A stretch of 10,142 nt of DNA from Euperipatoides rowelli (GCA_003024985.2 PXIH01S0019956.1); one strand, 5' to 3'. Shown: positions 1-8,069, numbered from the stretch's first letter. The notes: a model not told the origin generated them from the letters alone. Made by a program: numbers and translations.

Positions 1-806
1 TTTAGCAATCTCCGTCGTTACAAGATTTTCCCCAGTCAGTGAGAGAAAATAATAAAACTATTTACAGGATAATAGAAATAATAATACCCCAGGGGGGTCA
101 GTTGGTAAAGAAGTTGACTGCCATCATGAAGGTTGGCGACAGTCACTTCTTCAAGAAAAGACAATTTGTAATTCAAAGAATAAGCCTTTATGGCAAAGAG
201 AAAGCACATCTTTAAATTTGTACAACTGCATAAATGTTTGGCTATTTAACATCAGTCATGTAGTCAGGGAAGTACAAGTTTATGACACGATTGTTAGTTA
301 CAGGAACATGTCACAAACCCAAATTAAAACATTCTGACCACACGACATAATGCGTACATTTAATAAACTATTAATATACTGTATATAGAATCACTATACT
401 CTTTCGCCGCTTTGGTAAAAAAAATTATTGAAAATACATTTTTTTTTATAACCACCGTCATAACTCGCACTGAAAAAACATTAAACAAATATTTTTACTT
501 CATTTCAAAAATTCAAACAAATCATCAATAAAATTTAACAATTAAAAAATTTATCATACTGTACGATTAATTTTTAAAATTATGTGCCGCAAGATGCTTC
601 TGTGAGTTATCCCTCCCTGTTCACAACAAATATTACAAAAAAAGGAATTTCTTAATCCATAACGTTTCCTTCCATTAAATACACAATATAGAATTTAAAA
701 TAAATTNATAAAAAGTCAATAGTTTACTGGGCTTCCATGTCGAGTGTCTTGTGGCTGAATAAAAAGTCCTTTACAAAAAAGTTCTGTATATAGAATCATT
801 TTAATA
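1..806. other. AT-rich non-coding DNA
   Basis: No supported gene. Apart from a possible SINE fragment near 88-145, the stretch holds A/T homopolymers and simple AT-rich sequence. The 15-mer ctgtatatagaatca occurs at about 380 and again at 784, just before the pogo-like element, which hints at an older dispersed repeat. Confidence 0.6.
88..145 (+). mobile_element. Possible tRNA-derived SINE head, fragment
   Basis: The segment has an A-box-like TCAGTTGGTAAAG near 97-109. About 34 bp later comes GGTTGGCGACAG, a degraded B box (consensus GGTTCGANNCC). Spacing fits a pol III internal promoter, and the GC content stands out from the surroundings. The second box is poor, so this may only resemble a tRNA. 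No tail or target duplication is visible. Confidence 0.35.
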
Positions 807-980
807 AAGTAGAACTTGTTTATAACAACATTTAAGGGACCAAACAATTAACAATGTTATAGCAATTTGTTGTTATAACCAATTTTAATTATATATAAAA
901 GTATATAGAGAGACTGAGCATTTTGTAATGTTATAGCCAAGTTGTCTTACTATCCAATGTTGTTATATCAGGTTCTACTG
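807..980. mobile_element. Pogo/Tigger-like MITE, 174 bp, with TA target duplication
   Basis: The left end begins AAGTAGAACTTGTTTATAAC. The right end, reverse-complemented, begins CAGTAGAACCTGATATAAC. The two align over about 25 bp with a few mismatches and one indel, and both run into ACAACATT. TA flanks both ends (805-806, 981-982). CAGTAGAACC-type ends with TA duplications are known for the pogo/Tigger branch of Tc1-mariner. Related ATGTTATAGC motifs lie internally near both ends. There is no transposase, so the element is non-autonomous. The family name is inferred from the ends alone. Confidence 0.62.
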
Positions 981-982
981 TA

Positions 983-1910
983 TATATATACTGTATAAAT
1001 TATTAAAGCATATTGGCATATTGTTTTAATATTGTCTCACATGTAAAAGTCTTTTAGACTTATCATATATTGATATAAATAAATATATTATATACCATCT
1101 ATATATAGTATATAAGATATATAACACTTTGTGTCCTTAAATTTTGATTAGAAGTTCTTAGAAGGTTAAACTTTGGCAAATAAAGGCGGTCACAGGATAG
1201 GGAGAGGGGGGGGGGTGACTTTAGTAAATTACTAGTATAATAACCAAACATATTGCTTATTGATTTTGAGTCAGATATGAGTCATTAAGTTGTAGAAGAA
1301 TCATGCATGAAAAATATAATTTTGTTCTTAAATCTTAAATGTTTTCTGCATATTTTTTACCTACTGCGAATCATTTTTACCAGTCTATAAAACCAGAAAA
1401 GAAAATGGTAAGATTATTGTACTTTGAAATCTTAGTAAAAAAGTTTCCAGAGATCAAAGCTACAAATTTTGAGACCGGTGGGAGATCATTATCATATGCA
1501 AAACGATGCATCAAATGAAAAACATAAAATCAAAATAAAGTTCTACACATTTAACAATAAATTTCAAGCACGGGAGGGGGGAGGGTGTAAATATTTGTGC
1601 TTTGGTATGTTGGTAGGAAAGTTGTAATGCATCACACATACCGAATTTGGACTGGATACGAGGTCTGTAAGATACACATTATGATGAATATAATTTTTTA
1701 CATGTTTACACATTTTTGGTAGGGGGTGTGTCACTGGTACCCACTTCCATTAATGTTCCCAAATGCACTCGTCTCTTCAATCCAGCAAGACTGCATGCAT
1801 ATGTGTAGCATCAACCAATCATTTATATAACCTACACTGTGTGTGTTCAATTTATTTATTTTAAAAATTGGACTNTGAAATAATATCAATGATAATAGAA
1901 ATCTATTTGA
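983..1910. other. AT-rich non-coding DNA with TA-rich and poly-G tracts
   Basis: No supported gene. 970-1125 is dense in TATATA-type sequence. A run of 10 G lies at 1206-1215 and a G-rich patch at about 1573-1586, conspicuous in AT-rich DNA. A minus-strand frame at 1731-1949 shows no recognisable protein and crosses a tRNA-like fragment, so it is not called. Confidence 0.6.
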
Positions 1911-1960
1911 GCCAAGGAGCCATGGTCGAGTGGTTTCATACCAGGCCATTGTGTGCTTTT
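1911..1960 (+). mobile_element. Possible truncated tRNA-derived SINE head
   Basis: GGAGCCATGGTCGAGTGGTT resembles the 5' end of a Ser/Leu-type tRNA, with A box TGGTCGAGTGG. The following CATACCAGGCC is also tRNA-like. No B box follows; the sequence drops into AT-rich DNA after about 1960, so at most this is the 5' part of a SINE. Confidence 0.35.
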
Positions 1961-2060
1961 AATTATATAATTAGGAAAAAACATTTTGTTTTATTTCTTT
2001 ACTTCAATATTTTGAATTCATTATTCAAATCACCAAATATACTAGAACTATTTCATAAGG

Positions 2061-2208
2061 TTAAATTAATGTTTCTCCCCTATTTTAAAAAATGGAATAG
2101 TCTAGAATTAAAGTGGTATGAAACTGGGAAGAATTTAATAAAATTAAAATTGATGTTTCCCCTCTTTCAAAAATGGAATAGTCTCAAATAAAAATGATAT
2201 GAAATGGG
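2061..2208. repeat. Tandem duplication, two copies of about 65 bp, period 81 bp
   Basis: Copy 1 (2061-2128) and copy 2 (2144-2208) share in order TTAAA, ATGTTTC, CCCCT, AAAAATGGAATAGTCT, then a GATATGAAA-type block ending GGG. The block AATGGAATAG recurs 81 bp apart (2091 and 2172). Moderate divergence implies an old local duplication. It creates a meaningless plus-strand open frame. Confidence 0.7.
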
Positions 2209-2572
2209 TGTAGAAAATAAGTAAAAATGTTTTAATAGACATTATAATTCAGCATTGGCTATTATGATCAAAATGTTGAGAATTACTAACAGTATCCCGC
2301 TTATTTTAACTTTGCCCCTCTTCATTCCATCTATTTTTATAATCATAACGTTTATGAAAAAGTAAAGACTAAATATTATTACATATTTAAGGACATTGAA
2401 ATCGCTATAATTTAAGATCTGGAATCTTCCAAAATGTTGAATACTTTATCAAAGGCTGTAGATATTTCAATACAGGAAGAAGAATAAACAATGTCATTTT
2501 TTTTTAAATATAGTTGCGCCTCTCCCATCTTCTGTAAATTCTGCAATATAGATATTTAGAATTAATTTAAAT
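2209..2572. other. AT-rich non-coding DNA
   Basis: Nothing recognisable was seen: no long frame, tRNA-like box, terminal inverted repeat or tandem repeat. Confidence 0.5.
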
Positions 2573-2712
2573 CCCTGGAGCAGTACGACGACGAAAGAAA
2601 ATTCCATCATCCCTCAGCTCCGGGGCTGCCCAGGTATCGAACCCGATTCACTTATAGGCATAGCTCCAAACTCCAGCAGTAGTTTTGAACTGCTGGACCA
2701 CGAAGCTGTACA
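2573..2712 (-). mobile_element. tRNA-derived SINE, minus strand
   Basis: Read on the minus strand, an A-box-like CTTCGTGGTCCAGCAGTT (about 2689-2706) is followed by a perfect B box GGTTCGATACC (2633-2643) at normal tRNA spacing. After the A box there is an 8 bp inverted repeat, CCAGCAGT/ACTGCTGG (2673-2680 and 2689-2696), folding back over 8 nt. The 3' part runs through GCAGCCCCGGAGC and TTTCGTCGTCG before AT-rich DNA. Its GC content contrasts with the flanks. The 5' end lies about 10 bp from the start of the satellite. The SINE family is not identified. Confidence 0.6.
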
Positions 2713-2722
2713 AACAGTGTCA

Positions 2723-4440
2723 AATTAATTATTTTTAAGTGATTGTAAAAAAAAATCATGTTTATTAAAGTAACTGCAAAATGAAATTTCATCTTTATAA
2801 AGTGGCTGTAAAAGAAATTATTTTTAAAGTAACTAAAAAATTCATCAATTTTAAAGCAACTAAAAAAATTTATCGTTTTTAAAGTGACTAAAAAATCATC
2901 TTTTTTAAAACGACTGTAAATACTTTAATCTAAAGTATTTACAGTCGTTTTACAGTAGAATCTGACTAAAAAATCATCTTTTTAAAGTGACTAAAAATCA
3001 TCTTTTTAAAGTGACTAAAAAATCATCTTTTTAAAGTGACTAAAAAAATTAATCTCTAACAAGGTGATTTTTTTAACGACTGTAAAAAAATAATCTTTTT
3101 TAAAACGACTGTAAATATTTTAATCTTTTTTAAAATGACTAAAAAATCATCTTTTTAAAGTGACTAAAAAAATTCATCTCTAACAAGGTAATTTTTTTAA
3201 CGACTGTAAAAAAATCATCTTTTTTAAAACGACTGTAAATACTTTATTCTTTTTTAAAGTGACTAAAAAATCATCTTTTTAAAGTGACTAAAAAAAATTN
3301 TTTTTTAACGACTAAAAAAAATCATCTTTTTTAAAACGACTGTAAATACTTTAATCTTTTTTAAAGTGACTAAAAAATCATCTTTTTAAAGTGACAAAAA
3401 ATCATCTCTAACAAGGTGATTTTTTTAGCGACTGTAAAAAAATTATATTTTTTAAAGTGACTGTAAAAAACAATCTTTTTTAAGTGATAGTAAAAAATTC
3501 ATCTTTTTTAAAGCGACTTTAAAATAAGTTAATCCCTTTTAAAGTGACTAAAAATCATCTTTTAAAGTGACTAAAAAATTCATCTAAACAATGTAAAAAA
3601 AATTAACGACTAAAATAAATTCATCTTTTTTAAAGTGACTGTAAAATAATTTAATCCCTTTTAAAATGACTAAAAAATCATCTTTTTAAAGTCACTAAAA
3701 ATAAAAAATTCATCTAAACAATGTAAAAAAATTTAACGACTAAAATAAATTCATCTTTTTTAAAGTGACTAAAAAAACAATCTTTTTTAAGTGATAGTAA
3801 AAAATTCATCTTTTTTAAAGTGACTGTAAAATAAGTTAATCCCTTTTGAACTGACTAAAAATCATCTTTTTAAAGTGACTAAAAAATTCATCTAAACAAT
3901 GTGAAAAAATTTAACGACTAAAATAAATTCATCTTTTTTAAAGTGACTAAAATAATTTAATCCCTTTTAAAATTACTAAAAAATCATATTTTTAAAGTGA
4001 CTAAAAAATTCATCTAAACGTTTAAATGTAAAAAAATTTAACAACTAAAATAAATTCATCTTTTTTAAAGTGACTGTAAAAAAACAATCTTTTTTAAGTG
4101 ATTGTAAAAAATACACCTTTTTTAAAGTGACTGTAAAATAATTTAATCCCTTTTAAAGTGACTAAAAAATCATCTTTTTAAAGTGACTAAAAAATTCATC
4201 TAAACGTTTAAATGTAAAAAAATTTTAACGACTAAAATAAATTCATCTTTTTTAAAGTGACTAAAAAAACAATCTTTTTTAAGTGATTGTAAAAAATTCA
4301 TCTTTTTTAGAGTGACTAAAAAAATTCATCTATTTTATGTGATTGCAAAAAAATCATCTTTTTTAAAGTGACTGTAAAAAATTCTTTTTAAAGTGAATGT
4401 AAAAAAATTCAACTTTTTAAAGTGTTTGTAAAAAAAAATC
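2723..4440. repeat. AT-rich satellite, about 25 bp units with higher-order structure
   Basis: About 1.7 kb of units like GTGACTAAAAAATCATCTTT followed by TTAAA; perfect neighbours are 24-25 bp. Variants are GTGACTGTAAAAAA, ACGACTGTAAAT and AACGACTAAAATAAA. In the left part, marker CTAACAAGGT occurs near 3057, 3181 and 3409, with a probable damaged copy near the N at 3300, giving a period of about 115-124 bp. In the right part, marker CATCTAAAC starts at 3581, 3711, 3889, 4011 and 4198. Alternate markers are 308, 300 and 309 bp apart, giving a period near 305 bp. Edge units (2723-2880, 4320-4440) are more diverged than the centre, as expected from unequal exchange. Confidence 0.92.
2907..2951. 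repeat. Perfect inverted repeat, 21 bp arms, 3 bp loop, inside the satellite
   Basis: The left arm (2907-2927) reads ACGACTGTAAATACTTTA after three A bases. The right arm (2931-2951) is its exact reverse complement, across the loop ATC. The left arm is a normal satellite variant, seen again near 3108, 3229 and 3335. The right arm is one piece in opposite orientation, so an inversion or fold-back copying event is likely. The next bases, CAGTAGAATCTGA, break the satellite pattern. Confidence 0.9.
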
Positions 4441-4953
4441 ACATTTTCTATTTAAAAACAACCATAAACTTTATATTAACATATATAATAAAAATACACA
4501 TTCTTTAGTAAGTAAATCTTCCAGATGGTAGATTGTTTAACATACAGTAAAGTAAATGTCATACATAAGCAGTTAGTGACATGCCCATGAATCTGTATTT
4601 TTCTATAATTTCAACTTGTTAGGGAATTACTTGAATGACTTTGTAACCATTCTTTCACTTAGGGTAGGTCTCTGGGTAGAGTTAAAGTATGAGATCGTTT
4701 TTAAATAAAGTTGTATCAAAATTCTATAGTTAATAATATAAAATTGTATCGAAATTTTTAAAAAAACATAAGCCCTAATGTAAAAATGTAATTGATCTAT
4801 TTTTTCAATTAATTTAAAACTAAAAGAATAGTTGTATTTCATTTCCTAACCTTAACAATTAGAAATGAAAGGAAAATGAGATGTAAAATATAGGAGCTGT
4901 CACTAGACGCTTGTATGTCATACAAACTGCTGTAACGTTTGATTTGTCATGCT
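4441..4953. other. Gene 3' flank, no recognised feature
   Basis: AT-rich DNA between the satellite and the stop codon of the TEX14-like gene. It may carry 3' UTR sequence. A 71-codon minus-strand frame at 4627-4842 has no recognisable motif and is taken as chance. There is no poly(A)-like tract immediately after the stop codon, so the 3' signature of a young retrocopy is missing. Confidence 0.5.
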
Positions 4954-7272
4954 CTATTTATTAGATTTTTTTAAACTGTTTACCATTGCCTTTGGTGTTT
5001 TAAAACTTGCTTTAAGTTCTTCCATTATAAGTTTTTGTGCATCATCCATTTTTCTTGAGCTTACTTTTGTACGAAAATCTGCCCTATTTTGATTCTCCTT
5101 TACATATGGTCCTTTAGGCGACCTCTGTTGCACCTTATACAAACTTTCTTGTGCCTTCAGACTATTTCTTGTTAAACAACTTTTGGTCAATGGATTATAA
5201 TTTTTGTTTTGCAAAGTTTTGACAAATGTCTGATTAGAGTCACATTTTGCAATCTTGTTCTGCTCAAAATGTTTAACTAAATCTTGAACTGACTTCGAAG
5301 TTGGAAAATGAGAATTGCGACATATTTTTTTAGTGCTTGGTCTCATAAAAGAGGATACTTTTCTTATTTGGCATTCATTTTTATTTAATTGAGATGAAAA
5401 ATATTGGCTGGTTGTAACCATGTCTTTTGAAGTCTGATTGGCTATAACTCTGTCTGCTGAATTCTGACTGTCTAAAATCATGTTTTCCGAAGACTGATTA
5501 GCTATAACCATGTCTAGTGAAGTTTCACTGGTTACAACCATATCTTTTGAAGTTTGATTGGCTATATATCTTTTTGTTGCCTTCGGACTGCCAATAATCA
5601 TGTTTTCCGAAGTCTGATTAGCTATAACCATGTCTAGTGAAGATTCACTGGTTACAACCATATCTTTTGAAGTTTGATTGGCTATATATCTGTTTGCTGC
5701 CTTCGGACTGCCAATAATCATGTTTTCCGAAGTCTGATTAGCTATAACCATGTCTAGTGAAGATTCACTGGTTACAACAATGTCTTTTGAAGTCTGATTG
5801 GCTACATATCTGTTTGCTGACTTCTGACTGCCTATAATCATGTTTTCCGAAGTCTGATTAGCTAGAACCATGTCTAATGAAGATTGACTGGTTACAACCA
5901 AATGTTTTGAAGACTGATTGGCTATAGCTCTGTCTACTGAAGTCTGATTAGATGTAGTCATATCTGCTGAAATAGCTGAAGGGTTGGGATTGGCTTGAAT
6001 TATTTCTTTGTCGTAAATTTTTTGGTTCTTTAATTCAGAAGGACTAGATTTAACAAATATTTCAGAAAATATTACTGGACCTACAAAAATTCTTTCCTGC
6101 AGCTCTAATCTCATTTCCAAAAAGTCTACACATCTGTCCTCAGGCAGAGGACTCAATCCAATTGGTATTAAGTAAGAGAATGGTTCAGGAATTGAGTCAA
6201 TATAGGGCAAAACAAGCTTATCCTTTAGGCAAAGATGTAGAATTTCTTCCAGAGAATATTCAGACCAAGGAATTTTATTAGTAAGCATCTCCCAAAAAAG
6301 GCAACAGAAACTATACANCTCTGANGCAACAGATGTCAATTTATGAACGAGAACCTCTGGTGCCAACCAGTTATAGTAATATTCAATAGGTAGAGAAACA
6401 ATCTCACTCTGATTTTTGGTTTTCATATATTCAAGATTGGAAAGTTTAGCTAGTCCTGGTTTAATCAATTGGACACTGTGAGATGTTAGACAGCAATGAA
6501 ACAATTTATTTTGATGGAGAAAAATGCATGCTTCACAGATTTGATGTAACACTTTATAAATTTCAAAAAGACATAANATGTTATCTTGAACATGTATCCA
6601 ATAAAAGAGGGAACCATTTTCTACTGGTTCAAATAACAACTGAATAGTATCCCATTTTTTTATTATACATGCACCCATCAATGTAATTATGTATGGACAG
6701 CGCAAGTCACTGAGATGCTTAAGTTCTGAATATAGTATATCCAACTGTTTCAAGGGAATAATTTCCATTTTAATACTTCTTGTAGTGACTGCAACATTAT
6801 GCCAGAATTGCCGTTCCATTGTTGTGAAGGCTCCATTGGTATAATTGAGACCATATTTACAGGAAATAAGTTCATTTTCTTTACACAAGGGTAATGTGGC
6901 GCACATAGTAAATTCCATGGAATTTAAGTTTACCATTTTTTGTTCAATAAACATGAGCATATTTATTCTTTTCACAGGATCTACAACAGTGGCAGCACAA
7001 TCTTTAGGCAAGTTTCCAGAGTAATCATGAAGATGAAGATTTCCCCCAGCATTTACAAGTAGTTTTAAAATAGAAAGGCTCCCTACAATGCATGCTTCAT
7101 GTACCGGAGTCTTTCCTAAATGATCCCGCTTATTTGGATCAGCTCTACACTTTAATAAAGCAATGACCTGAGCTTTCTTACAATTACTTACAGCGAGATG
7201 AAGAGCCGTTTGGTCAGAAGAATTTACGGAATTAATATTTAAATTTTCTTGATTTTCTAATTTTTTCTTCAT
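4954..7272 (-). CDS. TEX14: TEX14-like ankyrin-repeat pseudokinase, single exon
   Basis: Seen: a 772-residue frame from ATG (7270-7272) to TAG (4954-4956). Two ankyrin repeats span about residues 19-83 (TALHLAV, TPVHEA), with a partial third after them. A kinase-like fold spans about 136-391. The VAIK lysine is Thr163 (VAVT), HRD is HCC (259-261), and the DFG region reads SNLEYM (278-283). APE (304-306), YSF (320-322), IPW (334-336) and Arg380 remain. A repeat tail covers about 434-625, followed by a Lys/Ser-rich end. Known: mammalian TEX14 has this order and a similar NLEYM stretch; it binds CEP55 and blocks abscission, keeping germ-cell bridges open. Inferred: a cytoplasmic scaffold without kinase activity. 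An in-frame TAA at 7312-7314 leaves only a TTG (7297-7299) upstream, so ATG at 7272 is preferred. About 30 residues of the vertebrate N-terminus are missing, so an upstream exon is possible. The CEP55-binding GPPxxxY motif is absent. Three N bases affect codons 232, 316 and 319; codon 316 is GCN and therefore Ala. No frameshift is seen. Confidence 0.83.
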   Translation of the reverse strand: MKKKLENQENLNINSVNSSDQTALHLAVSNCKKAQVIALLKCRADPNKRDHLGKTPVHEACIVGSLSILKLLVNAGGNLHLHDYSGNLPKDCAATVVDPVKRINMLMFIEQKMVNLNSMEFTMCATLPLCKENELISCKYGLNYTNGAFTTMERQFWHNVAVTTRSIKMEIIPLKQLDILYSELKHLSDLRCPYIITLMGACIIKKWDTIQLLFEPVENGSLFYWIHVQDNXLCLFEIYKVLHQICEACIFLHQNKLFHCCLTSHSVQLIKPGLAKLSNLEYMKTKNQSEIVSLPIEYYYNWLAPEVLVHKLTSVXSEXYSFCCLFWEMLTNKIPWSEYSLEEILHLCLKDKLVLPYIDSIPEPFSYLIPIGLSPLPEDRCVDFLEMRLELQERIFVGPVIFSEIFVKSSPSELKNQKIYDKEIIQANPNPSAISADMTTSNQTSVDRAIANQSSKHLVVTSQSSLDMVLANQTSENMIIGSQKSANRYVANQTSKDIVVTSESSLDMVIANQTSENMIIGSPKAANRYIANQTSKDMVVTSESSLDMVIANQTSENMIIGSPKATKRYIANQTSKDMVVTSETSLDMVIANQSSENMILDSQNSADRVIANQTSKDMVTTSQYFSSQLNKNECQIRKVSSFMRPSTKKICRNSHFPTSKSVQDLVKHFEQNKIAKCDSNQTFVKTLQNKNYNPLTKSCLTRNSLKAQESLYKVQQRSPKGPYVKENQNRADFRTKVSSRKMDDAQKLIMEELKASFKTPKAMVNSLKKSNK
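4957..4962 (-). promoter_or_regulatory. Candidate polyadenylation signal overlapping the stop codon
   Basis: On the minus strand the frame ends AATAAATAG, so a canonical AATAAA overlaps the last two sense codons and abuts the stop. No other AATAAA or ATTAAA was seen on that strand down to 4441. If used, the 3' UTR would be only about 10-30 nt. It may be coincidental in such AT-rich DNA. Confidence 0.35.
5398..5972 (-). repeat. Coding minisatellite: 30 bp units in 120 bp higher-order repeats
   Basis: Within the TEX14-like frame, about 19 consecutive 10-residue units follow the pattern (A/T/G)(N/S)Q(T/S)S-x-(D/N)-(M/R)-(V/I)-(V/I). Four unit types recur in fixed order: ANQTSKDMVV, TSESSLDMVI, ANQTSENMII and GSPKAANRYI. 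This gives a 40-residue, 120 bp super-repeat. Four full copies lie at 5443-5922 with partial units on both sides. 5581-5640 and 5701-5760 are identical, while the outer copies are more diverged. The lengths are exact multiples of three, so the frame is kept. The units are rich in Asn, Ser and Thr; the NQTS sequons would not be glycosylated in a cytosolic protein. Function is unknown; a flexible or multivalent scaffold tail is plausible. Confidence 0.93.
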
Positions 7273-7683
7273 ATCTCCGAATTTCTTCAATGATTCCAAT
7301 AATTTTATTCCTTAACAATCATAACATTCCATCCGTATTGATGTGGATCAATCGAAGATACGATAAAAAAAATGAATAATTTCTCTCGTGTTATTCTTAA
7401 TTTTATTTTAGAATGAATCCTTCCTTCCTCAATGTTCTAAATATTTTAGAAGTAGGGATAAAAATATAAGCACAGTACATTATTGTATTTTACATGCGCG
7501 CACATGTGCATTTTATTGTTAGTTCTATCATACGATATTATACCATCTAGAGTATTAATCAGTTAAATACGGTATGAGCTGAAGATTGGAACCATATTCC
7601 TGAATTATTTTTATCGTGAATGGAAGAAAGAAATTACAAGATTGATAGACATAACATATTAAAGTATTTATATTAAAATAAAA
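7273..7683. other. 5' flank of the TEX14-like gene
   Basis: No convincing TATA box or initiator was found. A weak splice acceptor (TTGTTAAG, with AG at 7311-7312 on the minus strand) could join an upstream exon just before the in-frame codons ATA-AAA-TTA, but its pyrimidine tract is poor. A 21 bp strictly alternating pyrimidine-purine tract, partly CGCGCACA, lies at 7491-7511. Confidence 0.4.
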
Positions 7684-7765
7684 AGGCCCGTGGCTAGTCG
7701 AGCGCTCAAGAATGAGCGCTCCAGAGACCAAGACGGCCGCTGGTTTGAATCGGAAAAAGGCTAGA
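7684..7765 (+). mobile_element. tRNA-derived SINE head
   Basis: A box TGGCTAGTCGAG (7691-7702) and B box-like GGTTTGAATCG (7742-7752) are spaced about as in a pol III promoter. Between them, GAGCGCTC occurs twice (7700-7707, 7714-7721) around a 6 nt loop. Because this octamer is its own reverse complement, it forms an 8 bp hairpin. The 3' part runs into T-rich, then A/T-rich sequence at about 7790-7830. A free tRNA gene is unlikely: no closing acceptor stem is visible and the B box is imperfect. Confidence 0.55.
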
Positions 7766-8061
7766 CAATAATTACAAGTTTAATCCGATTTTTTTTTCCC
7801 CACCATTTTTTAATGATAAATAAATAAATGGTTTCCTTATTATATCGTGAAAGAAATGAAGATTGCAGCCTACTCATTTGTATAAATGTAACAAAAAATT
7901 AATATACATACGGTACATTAAAAGAGTTGTTTCCTCTGTTAGGGGAAACCAATATTCTTTTTTTTTTAAAGAAGACAACAATCCAGTTTACGTCCCCTGC
8001 CCCAATAAGGTCGTCATACGTTTTTTTTTAGTTTTAATATTTTATTACAGTCCTAACCTTA
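7766..8061. other. AT-rich non-coding DNA
   Basis: Holds T-rich and A-rich tracts, possibly the tail of the SINE at 7684, and a 71-codon plus-strand frame with no recognisable motif. Nothing else was found. Confidence 0.45.
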
Positions 8062-8069
8062 CTATTACC

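Noticed and set aside
970-1125. TATATA-rich stretch as a promoter
   Set aside because: It is low-complexity AT sequence with no adjacent gene on either strand.
1868-2191. 107-codon plus-strand open frame
   Set aside because: It runs through a tRNA-like fragment and an 81 bp non-coding tandem duplication, and has no recognisable motif.
2723-4440. CRISPR-like array
   Set aside because: The repeats are contiguous and variable, with no unique spacers of fixed length, and the setting is eukaryotic; it is a satellite.
4441-4953. Recent retrocopy with poly(A) tail and target duplications
   Set aside because: No A-rich tract follows the stop codon on the minus strand and no flanking duplication was found. 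Retroposition is still possible, but it would be old.
4954-7272. Active protein kinase
   Set aside because: The VAIK lysine, HRD aspartate and DFG aspartate are all replaced.
7297-7299. TTG as start codon of the pseudokinase frame (781 residues)
   Set aside because: A TTG start is a bacterial convention; in this eukaryotic context the first in-frame ATG is at 7272, or an upstream exon supplies the start.
7684-7765. Functional tRNA gene
   Set aside because: The B box is imperfect and no closing acceptor stem is visible, so a SINE head fits better.
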